Source of the DNA: Arenibacter sp. ARW7G5Y1
GTDB taxonomy: Bacteria; Bacteroidota; Bacteroidia; Flavobacteriales; Flavobacteriaceae
DNA: 64,000 nucleotides
Reading direction: 5' to 3'
NCBI RefSeq assembly: GCF_003201775.1
Contig: NZ_QJJZ01000005.1
Location: forward strand, 1-64,000
The notes beneath the pieces are model-generated. The model ran no database searches. It was not told where the DNA came from and saw nothing but the letters and a program-made list of their open reading frames with translations. The position numbers and the translations under genes are program-made. Below, one piece after another: positions 42,845 to 51,646 of this stretch (position 1 is its first letter; the number at the start of each line of letters is the position of its first letter).

Positions 42845-43192
42845 ATGATAACAATCTATAAAAAAGAGGCTACTGTATATATGGTGGCAGAGAAAAAGCT
42901 GGATGCCAAGGATTATGAAAACTTGATACCAGTCTTAACCGAGCATATAACTGTTCATCCCGAAGTTTTCTGGTACATCGAGATGGAAAATTTTGAAGGT
43001 TGGACGGCAGAGGCACATTGGAAGGGAATTGAATTAAACCTTCCGAATGAAAAGCATTTAAAGCGTGTTGCTTTGGTGGGTAGCGTTAAATGGCAGGAGC
43101 AATTTACCGAGGTATTGCTTCCTTTTTCAGAAGCTCATATAAAATTTTATAAGACCGAAGAAAAAGACGATGCCAAAGAGTGGATAAAATAA
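42845..43192 (+). CDS. SpoIIAA-like (STAS-related) protein
   Basis: The protein has 115 residues with the pattern of the SpoIIAA-like family (PF11964): FWYIEMENFEGWTAEAHWKGIELNL and KRVALVGSVKWQEQFTEVLLPFSEAHIKFY. It is cytoplasmic and of unknown biochemical role. It precedes the P1B-4 ATPase by nine bases. A paralogue (47787) precedes the Zn/Cd ATPase block, so the pairing with ATPases is repeated. Confidence 0.8.
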   Translation: MITIYKKEATVYMVAEKKLDAKDYENLIPVLTEHITVHPEVFWYIEMENFEGWTAEAHWKGIELNLPNEKHLKRVALVGSVKWQEQFTEVLLPFSEAHIKFYKTEEKDDAKEWIK

Positions 43193-43201
43193 AAATAAAA
43201 A

Positions 43202-45709
43202 ATGGAAAAACTACAACTAAAAATACCGGTCATCCTTCCGCAAGTTCCTAACGAAAAAGATTCTTGTGTTGAAAGGCTTATTCAAAAACTACAAGCTAAA
43301 GAGGGCATCGAAAAAGTGCACATTGCCGATGCAAACGGAGATGATGTGCCGCAGCTCTGTTTTCATTATGACCCAGATATCATTTCCATTGACCGCATTC
43401 AATCCCTCGCCGAAAGTACTGGTGCCGAGATTACCGAAAAATACGGGCATTTGCTCATTGAAGTTAAAGGAATCAGACACACAAGGCAGGCTCGTTCCAT
43501 AGAGAAAAGCCTTTTGACAATCAATGGAGTTTTGGAAGTTTCCGTTTCAGGCTCTGGAATGGTACGACTTGAATTTGATAAAAAGCAAACAAATTTTGAT
43601 GAAATAAGTAAACAAATTGAAAAAGAAAACCTTCAGATTCAGCGGAGTGCTTCAAACGAAAATGATTACACCAAAGCATCCAAAAAACAGGAGCGTTCAA
43701 AGAAGGAAGATACTAAAGAACAAACTTCCACAGAGGGCGAGACCCACGATGAAGGAGAAGAGCACGCCCACGGTGGTATTTTCGGTAAAAATACGGAGCT
43801 CATTTTTTCCATTATCTGTGGGGCACTTCTCGGAATAGGTTTCGGGCTTTCCTATGTAGAATCCATCCCAGATTGGGTCAGTCTTACTTTATATATTGGT
43901 GCTTACTTTTTCGGTGGTTTCTTTACGGCCAAGGAAGCAGTACAGACCGTCGCCAAAGGCGGTTTTGAAATTGACTTCTTAATGCTTGTTGCAGCCATTG
44001 GGGCAGCCATTTTGGGAGAATGGGCAGAAGGTGCCTTGTTGCTGTTCCTGTTTAGTTTGGGTCACGCCCTTGAACATTATGCAATGGAAAAGGCCCGAAA
44101 GTCCATTGCGGCACTGGCAGATTTAGCACCAAAAACGGCATTGCTCAAAAAAGATGGCAAGACCGAAGAAGTTGGAATTGAGGAATTGAGTATTGGCGAT
44201 ATTATAGTGGTCAAGCCCAATAGTAAAATATCCGCAGATGGCGTCGTGGTCAATGGAAAAAGCAGCGTCAACCAGGCACCTATTACCGGGGAAAGTGTAC
44301 CCGTGGACAAAATTCCCGTGGAAGATACGAGCAGGGACTATTCCGCAGATGATGATATAAATGATGAAAACCGCGTGTTCGCCGGAACTATCAACGGTAA
44401 TAACACGCTGGAAATAAAGGTAATCAAAGAAGCCAAAGACTCTACGCTGTCCCGACTGGTCAAATTGGTCAACGAGGCACAGACCCAGAAATCCCCAACC
44501 CAACTGTTGACCGACAAGTTTGAAAAATACTTTGTACCATCCGTACTGATATTGGTGGGTATCCTACTCTTTGCCTTTTTGGTCATCGACGAGCCATTTA
44601 GTGCCAGCTTTTATAGGGCGATGGCGGTATTGGTCGCAGCAAGTCCCTGTGCATTGGCCATTTCAACACCAAGCGCCGTATTGAGCGGTGTGGCACGGGC
44701 AGCACGGGGCGGTGTACTTATTAAAGGTGGGCGACCTCTGGAAGACTTGGGCGAATTGACCGCCCTTGCTTTTGACAAAACAGGCACGCTTACCGAAGGA
44801 AAGCCTAAACTTACCCAAGTTGTTCCACTTGGGGATATAGAAGAAAATGAACTTATAAAAATAGCCGTAGCTGTTGAAAATTTGAGCGACCACCCTTTGG
44901 CAAAAGCCGTTGTAAGGGATGGAAAAGAACGTCTGGAAGGCACTTCAATACCCGATGCGACCGATTTGGAAGCTGTTCTTGGAAAAGGTATCAAAGCTTC
45001 TTTGGGCAAGGATAAAATCTATATTGGAAACCTTGACTTGTACGAAGACCTCGATGAAGCAAAACCACCCGAAGAAATATCGAATAAAGTAAAAGAACTT
45101 GAAGGTGGTGGAAATACCACAATGCTCATAAGAAGGAACAAAGAATATATCGGTATCATCGCCCTGATGGATACCCCACGGGAAGCGGCCAAGGAAACAC
45201 TGAAAAAATTAAAGGAAATCGGCATCAAACGGATGATAATGCTAACCGGGGATAATCAAAAGGTTGCCGATGCCGTTGCTAAAGAAATTGGGTTGACCGA
45301 TGCCTGGGGAAGCCTGTTGCCAGAGGAAAAGGTTGATGCCATTAAAAAATTAAAAGAACAGGAATCCAAAGTCGCAATGGTAGGCGACGGTGTGAACGAT
45401 GCCCCTGCAATGGCAAACAGCACCGTAGGAATCGCAATGGGTGCTGCGGGCAGTGATGTAGCATTGGAAACAGCTGACATTGCCCTAATGGCCGATAAAC
45501 TGGAAACCCTGCCCTTTGCCATAGGTTTGAGCAGGAAGGCAAAAACCATTATTAAGCAAAACCTTTGGGTAAGCCTCGGTATTGTGGCATTGCTCATACC
45601 ATCGACCATTATGGGTTGGGCCAATATCGGTATTGCAGTGGTCATCCACGAAGGCTCAACGTTACTTGTGGTTTTTAATGCGTTAAGGCTTTTGGCTTAT
45701 AAAAAATAA
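43202..45709 (+). CDS. P1B-4-type heavy-metal ATPase (Co/Zn class)
   Basis: The protein has 835 residues. The N-terminal ~150 look like two HMA folds without the CxxC (for example GIRHTRQARS), followed by an acidic His segment (EGEEHAHGG). The TM6 site is SPC in AASPCALAIST (S481, C483) and TM8 has HEGST (H816), which together mark P1B-4 ATPases that export Co2+ and sometimes Zn2+ or Fe2+. DKTGT is at D525, and SDHP and GDGVNDAP are present. It pumps metal to the periplasm, where the RND pumps could take over. Confidence 0.88.
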   Translation: MEKLQLKIPVILPQVPNEKDSCVERLIQKLQAKEGIEKVHIADANGDDVPQLCFHYDPDIISIDRIQSLAESTGAEITEKYGHLLIEVKGIRHTRQARSIEKSLLTINGVLEVSVSGSGMVRLEFDKKQTNFDEISKQIEKENLQIQRSASNENDYTKASKKQERSKKEDTKEQTSTEGETHDEGEEHAHGGIFGKNTELIFSIICGALLGIGFGLSYVESIPDWVSLTLYIGAYFFGGFFTAKEAVQTVAKGGFEIDFLMLVAAIGAAILGEWAEGALLLFLFSLGHALEHYAMEKARKSIAALADLAPKTALLKKDGKTEEVGIEELSIGDIIVVKPNSKISADGVVVNGKSSVNQAPITGESVPVDKIPVEDTSRDYSADDDINDENRVFAGTINGNNTLEIKVIKEAKDSTLSRLVKLVNEAQTQKSPTQLLTDKFEKYFVPSVLILVGILLFAFLVIDEPFSASFYRAMAVLVAASPCALAISTPSAVLSGVARAARGGVLIKGGRPLEDLGELTALAFDKTGTLTEGKPKLTQVVPLGDIEENELIKIAVAVENLSDHPLAKAVVRDGKERLEGTSIPDATDLEAVLGKGIKASLGKDKIYIGNLDLYEDLDEAKPPEEISNKVKELEGGGNTTMLIRRNKEYIGIIALMDTPREAAKETLKKLKEIGIKRMIMLTGDNQKVADAVAKEIGLTDAWGSLLPEEKVDAIKKLKEQESKVAMVGDGVNDAPAMANSTVGIAMGAAGSDVALETADIALMADKLETLPFAIGLSRKAKTIIKQNLWVSLGIVALLIPSTIMGWANIGIAVVIHEGSTLLVVFNALRLLAYKK

Positions 45710-45745
45710 ATTTAATAAAAAAGGGTTGCTTTTGAAAAGGTTAAA

Positions 45746-46180
45746 ATGACCAAAACGGAAAAGATACTATCATATCACGGGATTCGACCTACTAAAATGA
45801 GGTCGAAGATATACAAGTTCCTAAAAAGGAAACAAAGTGCCGTGTCCTTTTCCGATTTGAAAAAGGCCTTTGTTCAAAAGAGCGAAACCAATAAAACAGC
45901 AAACAGAACGACCTTTTATCGCAATCTCAAGATTTTTGAGGATAAAGGGTTGATTCATCAGATTAATGATGGGGTCGGAGTGGCAAAATATGCGATTTCT
46001 GATGAAAACGCCAAAGGTAAATACGGTACAGATTTACATATGCACTTTCATTGTACCGATTGTAGGAAAACAATCTGTTTACCAAATAAAATATCGGAAG
46101 AGAGCTTGCCAGACGATTATGAAGTGAACGATGTGAACCTAGTATTGAAAGGAATATGTGAAAAATGCAGGAAAAAATAA
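45746..46180 (+). CDS. Fur-family regulator, second copy
   Basis: The protein has 144 residues and is related to the one at 42378: GIRPTKMRSKIYKFLKRK, TTFYRNLKIFEDKGLIHQI, DLHMHFHCTDCRKTICL and KGICEKCRKK. Both have the Fur winged helix and two CxxC pairs. It follows the P1B-4 ATPase and precedes an APC permease, from which it is separated by a hairpin. It might regulate either neighbour. Confidence 0.87.
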   Translation: MTKTEKILSYHGIRPTKMRSKIYKFLKRKQSAVSFSDLKKAFVQKSETNKTANRTTFYRNLKIFEDKGLIHQINDGVGVAKYAISDENAKGKYGTDLHMHFHCTDCRKTICLPNKISEESLPDDYEVNDVNLVLKGICEKCRKK

Positions 46181-46182
46181 CA

Positions 46183-46243
46183 GGTGGGAGTACTTGAACC
46201 TTGAACCTTTGCGCCCAATGGTCCAGTTCAGGTTTTTTCCACC
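46183..46243 (+). repeat. Intercistronic hairpin
   Basis: GGTGG (46183-46187) pairs with CCACC (46239-46243), and ACTTGAAC (46192-46199) with GTTCAGGT (46226-46233). It lies between the second Fur gene and the permease gene. Confidence 0.6.
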
Positions 46244-46260
46244 CTCTTTAACTAAAAAAT

Positions 46261-47577
46261 ATGGCAGAACTAAAAAAATCTTTGGGTACGCTTCGACTTA
46301 CCTTTTATGGCGTTGGCACGATTGTGGGTGCAGGAATCTATACCGTGATTGGTGCAGCTGCTGGACAAGCGGGCACAGACCTTTGGTTGAGTTTTATTTT
46401 TGCAGCAATTGCGGCTAGTGTCTCTGCAATGTCCTATGCAGAGTTGTCCTCTACCTATCCCAATGCTGGTGCGGAATTTATTTTTGTACGCAAGGCATTT
46501 CCAAAAATTGATATTCCGTCTTTTCTCACGGGTTGGACGATTGCGTTTCATAGTTCGGCCACCATTGCAGCCGTGTTACTTGCCTTTTCGGGGTATTTCA
46601 ATACGTTTTTTAATATGCCCTCTCTTCTAATAAGTTATGGCATTTTATTGGTGTTGTCATTAATTAGTATTACAGGCATCACAAAATCGTCGACAGCAAA
46701 TATTATTATGGTCAGCATTCAACTTTTGGGATTGTTATTATTGATAGTATTTGGACTTTTGGAAACTGGTCCACCCAAAGCAGAATTTTTTAAAATTGAA
46801 TCGATTTCTGGAACTTTGGCGGCCACAGCTACACTGTTCTTTATCTATACTGGTTTTGAACATATGGCAGCTTTGGGTTCGGAAGTTAAGAACCCAGGGA
46901 AAACAATTCCCCGTGCATTTTTAATGACTATGGTAATAACTACAATAATTTATTTATTTATTGCTTTTACGGTTTTGAATATTGCAGACCCTTCCGCTTT
47001 GGCAAACGTGGATTCGCCACTTTCTCTTGCAGCTTCCAATCTCAACAATTGGTTGCCTGTGGTATTGGCTATCGCTGCACTTTTTGCTACGGCTAATGCT
47101 GCTTTTAGTGGTATCATATCCATAAGTAGGCTGCTTTTTGGAATGGCCAGTGTCGGAGAACTTCCAAAGTTTATGACCAAAACCAATGCACAGAAAGTAC
47201 CGTGGGTTACTACTATTGTAGTTATGGCAGCAGTTGCGGGATTTTTATTGTTGGGCGATATTAAGATTGTAGCAGGTATGTCTTCTTTAGGCGCTTTACT
47301 TGTTTTTGTTGCCGTAAATGTCGCACTTATCGTGCTTCGGTTTAAAGCACCAGAGCAAGAACGACCATTTAAAGTTCCTTTGGCTATAGGACGAGTGCCG
47401 ATTTTACCCATTTTGGCGATACTTATAAGTCTATCATTGATAATCCAATTTAATTGGCAGGTTTATTCAGCGTTCGTAGGTGCTGTTATCGTGGGTATTG
47501 TGCTTGATTATTTTTTGGACAAAAAGTCAAAAGATGAAATAGACCCTGAAAAAGAAAAGGAACTTTTTAACCATTAA
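46261..47577 (+). CDS. APC-superfamily amino-acid/cation permease
   Basis: The protein has 438 residues and about 12 membrane helices. The N-terminus has LTFYGVGTIVGAGIYTVIG, the glycine-rich start of APC transporters, and FIYTGFEHMAALGSEVKNPGKTIPRAF is the conserved TM6 region. The substrate is unknown. Its location in a metal block suggests it may move an amino acid used as a ligand or be passive cargo. No obvious metal motif is seen. Confidence 0.88.
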   Translation: MAELKKSLGTLRLTFYGVGTIVGAGIYTVIGAAAGQAGTDLWLSFIFAAIAASVSAMSYAELSSTYPNAGAEFIFVRKAFPKIDIPSFLTGWTIAFHSSATIAAVLLAFSGYFNTFFNMPSLLISYGILLVLSLISITGITKSSTANIIMVSIQLLGLLLLIVFGLLETGPPKAEFFKIESISGTLAATATLFFIYTGFEHMAALGSEVKNPGKTIPRAFLMTMVITTIIYLFIAFTVLNIADPSALANVDSPLSLAASNLNNWLPVVLAIAALFATANAAFSGIISISRLLFGMASVGELPKFMTKTNAQKVPWVTTIVVMAAVAGFLLLGDIKIVAGMSSLGALLVFVAVNVALIVLRFKAPEQERPFKVPLAIGRVPILPILAILISLSLIIQFNWQVYSAFVGAVIVGIVLDYFLDKKSKDEIDPEKEKELFNH

Positions 47578-47586
47578 AATGAAGCT

Positions 47587-47763
47587 ATGGACTGGATGTT
47601 TGAAGATTTTAAAACTGACCTAGATACCTTAAATCCTATTGTACGAGAAAAAGCCCTGTCCATAGCAAAAGAACTAATTGAAAAAAAAGATATTTCAGCA
47701 AAAGAAGCTTTATCAGAAGGCATCATAAGGGCGGAAGAATGGTTTTACGATTTAGAAGGATAA
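47587..47763 (+). CDS. Small acidic helical protein
   Basis: The protein has 58 residues, MDWMFEDFKTDLDTLNPIV at its start and RAEEWFYDLEG at its end. It is a compact helical design with a Trp-rich acidic end. It lies nine bases after the permease stop and in front of a SpoIIAA-like gene, so it appears to be a real small gene. I cannot name a family. Confidence 0.6.
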   Translation: MDWMFEDFKTDLDTLNPIVREKALSIAKELIEKKDISAKEALSEGIIRAEEWFYDLEG

Positions 47764-47786
47764 TTATTAATTAAAAACTATATAAA

Positions 47787-48146
47787 ATGTTACAGATAAT
47801 CGAATTAAAAGAAAAAAATATTGTTGCAACAAAAGCTTCGGGCAAATTGAGAAAAGAAGATATAGAAAAAATCCATCCACTTATCCACGCCATACTGGAC
47901 AAAGGAATGAAAGTCCGGTGGTATTTTGAGATGGTCAACTTTACAGGTTGGGATTTACCTGGTTTATGGGAAGACCTAAAAATGGACACAGCCCACGCCA
48001 CGGACTATGAAAAAATAGCAATGGTAGGAGATAAAAAATGGCAGAATTGGATAACCCAATTTATGAAGCCTTTTACCAATGCCGATATTAAGTATTTCAA
48101 TATAGACCAAAAGGAAGATGCCAAAAATTGGATTGAGAGCCAGTAA
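47787..48146 (+). CDS. SpoIIAA-like (STAS-related) protein, second copy
   Basis: The protein has 119 residues and matches the paralogue at 42845: VRWYFEMVNFTGWDLPGLWEDLKMD and KIAMVGDKKWQNWITQFMKPFTNADIKYFN. Function is unknown. Its repeated presence near metal ATPases suggests a shared role. The next gene on the strand is a broken small membrane protein. Confidence 0.78.
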   Translation: MLQIIELKEKNIVATKASGKLRKEDIEKIHPLIHAILDKGMKVRWYFEMVNFTGWDLPGLWEDLKMDTAHATDYEKIAMVGDKKWQNWITQFMKPFTNADIKYFNIDQKEDAKNWIESQ

Positions 48147-48170
48147 GCTTACTTCCGTAAAAGACAGACG

Positions 48171-48437
48171 ATGAATAAAAAAAGCATTCTTATTACCATT
48201 TTAATTGGGTTTGCCATAGGTGTTTTTATCCTTCAACCTTTTGGGATAACAATTTTCACGTTTAGCAGCCAGAATTACGAAATCAATTGATGGCAATATT
48301 TAATAAATAATTTCATTGAAATTTTAAATATCAATGGGAATCAAATTTTTGAGAACACTCTGTTTGGCTTATTAGGTGCAAGTGTTGCGCTAATTTATTA
48401 TTTCGGTAAACGAGAAAAGGATATAGATAACAAGTAG
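48171..48437 (+). pseudogene. Small membrane protein interrupted by an in-frame TGA
   Basis: From ATG at 48171 the frame encodes MNKKSILITILIGFAIGVF and then more, with a TGA at 48288-48290 (codon 40). The same frame continues without break to TAG at 48435, reading WQYLINNFIEILN and a second hydrophobic segment LFGLLGASVALIYYFGK. The two halves look like one ~88-residue protein with two membrane helices. A single nonsense mutation or sequencing error would explain it. Both halves are protein-like. Confidence 0.6.
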
Positions 48438-48508
48438 CGGTAAATCGTTATAGGAATGAGCGAAATTTTTTATTTAAATAAGTTAAGTGAAAACTTAATT
48501 AATAGCAG

Positions 48509-48580
48509 GCAGCTTTTATGATGCTTTTTAAAGCAAAATGATTAATAGTATTAAAAGCAAAAGTAGAAGCTGCTTTTTTA
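48509..48580 (+). terminator. Terminator downstream of the broken gene
   Basis: GCAGCTT (48509-48515) pairs with AAGCTGC (48567-48573), followed by TTTTTTT. An inner stem TGCTTTT/AAAAGCA (48522-48559) is also present. It ends the 42-48 kb transcript. Confidence 0.75.
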
Positions 48581-48596
48581 AATTATACAAGTAAAG

Positions 48597-49148
48597 ATGC
48601 GCATTATGAATATTAAACATTGTTTTTTAATAATCTTGTTGGTTAGTTATTATAAGGTAAATGCCCAAAAAGTTTATACAACTGAAGAAGGTCATATTAT
48701 GATGATGACTTTGGTTGATGATAAACCCATCAAGGCAGAAAGCCATAAATTGGCACTATATCTTGATTATGATTCCAAAGTGGTCAATGGTGTACTCGAC
48801 CTTAAGACTTTATCAACATATAGTCCTAAAATCAATGCCCTTTTAGAACAGCGGGAAGACCCTTTAATACTTCGGTTTACTGGCACTATTCCATCACAGG
48901 ATTTTTTATCAAAACGGCACGACCCTATCAACTTTAATTGGCTGATAGATGTTACTTATCAAGGGAAATCCTTTAAATCACAATTTAAAGCAACCATTAC
49001 CCATATAGAACAAGGAGTAAGTATGTCCTGCCTGATAAGTGCAACCGGACAATTATTGGTTTCAAATACTGGTTTGGATTCCTTAATAGAGGGTATCGAT
49101 GATACCATAGAGGTGCAGTTTGCCCAATTGGTGTTGAGATTGGAATGA
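48597..49148 (+). CDS. Secreted protein, YceI-like
   Basis: The protein has 183 residues (a second ATG at 48606 is possible). A signal peptide precedes NAQKVYTTEEGHIMMMTLVDDK, and the body is beta-rich with KVVNGVLDLKTL and FRFTGTIP-like strands, as in YceI-like lipocalin-fold proteins. Match is partial and the family name is tentative. It precedes the Zn/Cd ATPase by 33 bases and may be a periplasmic partner. Confidence 0.5.
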   Translation: MRIMNIKHCFLIILLVSYYKVNAQKVYTTEEGHIMMMTLVDDKPIKAESHKLALYLDYDSKVVNGVLDLKTLSTYSPKINALLEQREDPLILRFTGTIPSQDFLSKRHDPINFNWLIDVTYQGKSFKSQFKATITHIEQGVSMSCLISATGQLLVSNTGLDSLIEGIDDTIEVQFAQLVLRLE

Positions 49149-49181
49149 CTGTGAATTTAAATAAAATTATAATTGATATAA

Positions 49182-51140
49182 ATGAAAAAAAAGAAACTGA
49201 ATTTAAGAGATTTAAATAAAACTTCATCCGATAATCACAAGCGCAATGATGGCCACAACCATAGCAGTCCGGAAAGTATAGGGAAATTTAAAATTTATGT
49301 ACCAGCAATTTTCAGCTTTGTAATGCTGATTATTGGTATTGCGATGGATTATTTTGACGTAGCTTTTTTTAAAGATTGGATACGTATTGTCTGGTATGCA
49401 GTCGCATATCTTCCAGTAGGTTTTCCTGTGATAAAGGAAGGTTGGAACAGCATCAAAAATGGCGATTTCTTTACCGAGTTTTTATTGATGTCCATCGCAA
49501 CCATAGGTGCATTCGCCATTGGCGAATATCCCGAAGGTGTGGCAGTAATGTTGTTTTATGCGGTAGGCGAATTGTTCCAAAGTGCCGCCGTTAAAAGAGC
49601 CAAGAGAAGCATCAAGGCATTACTAGATGTAAGACCTAATGAAGCCTTGGTCTATAGGAACAACAATTATGTTTCTGTAAATCCCGAAATCGTTGCTATT
49701 GGCGAAAAAGTGCAAGTCCGTGTGGGCGAAAAAATTCCTTTGGATGGTATTTTATTGTCCGAAAAAGGCTCGTTCAATACCGCAGCATTAACGGGCGAAA
49801 GCAAACCTGACACCATTGCAAAAGGAGAAAAAGTATTTGCAGGAAGCATCAACCTTGATGGCGTTATTGAAATCGAAACCACCAAGGAATTTAAAGACAG
49901 TTCCATTGCCCGAATCCTTGATATGGTCCAGAATGCCACGGCTCGTAAATCAAAAACCGAATTGTTCATTAGAAAATTTGCAAGAATCTATACACCTATT
50001 GTGGTATTCTTGGCGATTGGATTAACATTTTTGCCCTACTTTTTTGTGGATGATTATGTGTTTAACGATTGGTTATATAGAGCATTGATATTCTTGGTAA
50101 TTTCCTGTCCGTGTGCCTTGGTTATCTCTATTCCGTTGGGTTATTTTGGTGGATTGGGAGCAGCTTCAAAAAATGGAATTCTCTTTAAGGGAGCATCTTT
50201 TTTAGATGAAATGACAAGGATAACCACAGTGGTAATGGACAAAACCGGAACCGTGACCAAAGGTGTTTTCAAAATCAAGGAAATAAAAACCATTGATTGG
50301 GATGAACCCGAATTTATGAAATACCTAATGGCAATGGAAGAACAATCCACCCATCCCATTGCCAAGGCCATAATGGAATATAAAGCCGATGGCGAAGATT
50401 TTCAGGCAAAAGAAGTAACCGAAGTCGCAGGAAAAGGATTAAGGGGAATGGTCAATGGCAAAACTGTTTTAGTTGGGAATAAACCATTGATGACTTCAAA
50501 TAATATCGAAGTTCCATCTGAAACCGACAACATTGTAGAATCCATCGTAATGGTTTCCATTGATGGTAAATTCGCTGGCTATGTCATCATTGCAGACGAA
50601 TTGAAAGAAGATGCCCACGAAGCCATCAAACAAATTAGAGAATCTGGAATTTCCAAAATCATAATGCTTTCCGGCGATAAGGATTCCATAACCCAACAAG
50701 TGGCAAAAGAAATGGGTATTGATACTGCAAAAGGCGGTTTGTTACCAGAAGATAAGCTCAACGAAGTTGAGCATTTGAAAAAACAATTTAATACTAAAGT
50801 AGCCTTTATAGGCGATGGCATCAACGATGCACCGGTTTTGGCAGCGAGCGATGTTGGCATTGCAATGGGTGGTTTGGGCAGCGATGTGGCGATAGAGACC
50901 GCAGATGTAATCATCCAAACAGACCAACCAAGTAAAATAGCTAGAGCCATAAAAATAGGACGTTCTACAAGACGCATCGTTTGGCAGAATATTGGGTTGG
51001 CCTTTGGTGTAAAAGCAGTGGTTTTGGTTTTGGGCGCAGGTGGTCTGGCAACGATGTGGGAAGCAGTTTTTGCCGATGTAGGCGTGGCCTTGTTAGCCAT
51101 TCTGAATGCGGTTCGATTACAGAAGATGAATTGGAAATAG
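49182..51140 (+). CDS. zntA: Zn/Cd/Pb-type P1B ATPase
   Basis: The protein has 652 residues. The N-terminus is short, with a His segment (HKRNDGHNH) and no HMA domain. TM6 has ISCPCALVISIPL (C309, C311) and the catalytic part has DKTGT (D353), STHP and GDGINDAPVLAASDVG. The flanking sequence is typical of the P1B-2 Zn2+/Cd2+/Pb2+ exporters. It would pump metal into the periplasm for further export. Confidence 0.92.
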   Translation: MKKKKLNLRDLNKTSSDNHKRNDGHNHSSPESIGKFKIYVPAIFSFVMLIIGIAMDYFDVAFFKDWIRIVWYAVAYLPVGFPVIKEGWNSIKNGDFFTEFLLMSIATIGAFAIGEYPEGVAVMLFYAVGELFQSAAVKRAKRSIKALLDVRPNEALVYRNNNYVSVNPEIVAIGEKVQVRVGEKIPLDGILLSEKGSFNTAALTGESKPDTIAKGEKVFAGSINLDGVIEIETTKEFKDSSIARILDMVQNATARKSKTELFIRKFARIYTPIVVFLAIGLTFLPYFFVDDYVFNDWLYRALIFLVISCPCALVISIPLGYFGGLGAASKNGILFKGASFLDEMTRITTVVMDKTGTVTKGVFKIKEIKTIDWDEPEFMKYLMAMEEQSTHPIAKAIMEYKADGEDFQAKEVTEVAGKGLRGMVNGKTVLVGNKPLMTSNNIEVPSETDNIVESIVMVSIDGKFAGYVIIADELKEDAHEAIKQIRESGISKIIMLSGDKDSITQQVAKEMGIDTAKGGLLPEDKLNEVEHLKKQFNTKVAFIGDGINDAPVLAASDVGIAMGGLGSDVAIETADVIIQTDQPSKIARAIKIGRSTRRIVWQNIGLAFGVKAVVLVLGAGGLATMWEAVFADVGVALLAILNAVRLQKMNWK

Positions 51141-51149
51141 TATAAAAGA

Positions 51150-51317
51150 ATGTCTCAAAAAAGAAGAAATAGAAGAAACAAAAAAAATCGGAAATCATCG
51201 AATACCGACATCACAAAAAGAGATAAGGTCAAAGGTATTCTTATGATAATCCTTATGGTAATAGCCGCATTTCTGCTTTATTTTTTTGTGCTAAAAGGAA
51301 ATATTCATAAGCATTAA
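51150..51317 (+). CDS. Small basic single-pass membrane protein (paralogue 1)
   Basis: The protein has 55 residues: a strongly basic start MSQKRRNRRNKKNRKS, DITKRDKVKG, and one membrane helix (ILMIILMVIAAFLLYFFV). It lies nine bases after the Zn/Cd ATPase. The next small gene encodes a protein of the same design with recognisable sequence identity, so they probably arose by tandem duplication. Function unknown. Confidence 0.65.
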   Translation: MSQKRRNRRNKKNRKSSNTDITKRDKVKGILMIILMVIAAFLLYFFVLKGNIHKH

Positions 51318-51406
51318 TGAATTAAGATAATAAAATATTCCAAGTGGTTTGTGTGGCTACAAAAATTGAAGTGGAAATGATTGATATATAGTAAAAATGA
51401 TATTCT

Positions 51407-51580
51407 ATGTCGGAAAATAGACGGAATAGACGAAATAAAAAAAGCAATAAAGTACCCTCTGTAAAAAATAGTATTACCAAAAAAGATAAAATAATTTGGA
51501 TTAGTATTCTAATCGTTGTTATTGTGTTAATCTTCTTTGTACTGTTCTTGCAATTCCTAAAGTACTTTATATCTATTTAA
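51407..51580 (+). CDS. Small basic single-pass membrane protein (paralogue 2)
   Basis: The protein has 57 residues, MSENRRNRRNKKSNK at its start, SITKKDKI, and a membrane helix of ~20 residues (SILIVVIVLIFFVLFLQF). It shares RRNRRNKK and ITKxDK with the gene at 51150. Function unknown; an interaction with a transporter is possible. Confidence 0.62.
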   Translation: MSENRRNRRNKKSNKVPSVKNSITKKDKIIWISILIVVIVLIFFVLFLQFLKYFISI

Positions 51581-51646
51581 TTAATTACAATTTTAAATGC
51601 AACGCTATTGCAGAAGATTAAGTGAAAATAATGATACCCAGAATGA

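Noticed and set aside
48171-48437. Selenocysteine recoding of the TGA
   Set aside because: No SECIS-like structure or selenium genes are visible and the protein is a simple membrane peptide; a nonsense mutation is simpler.
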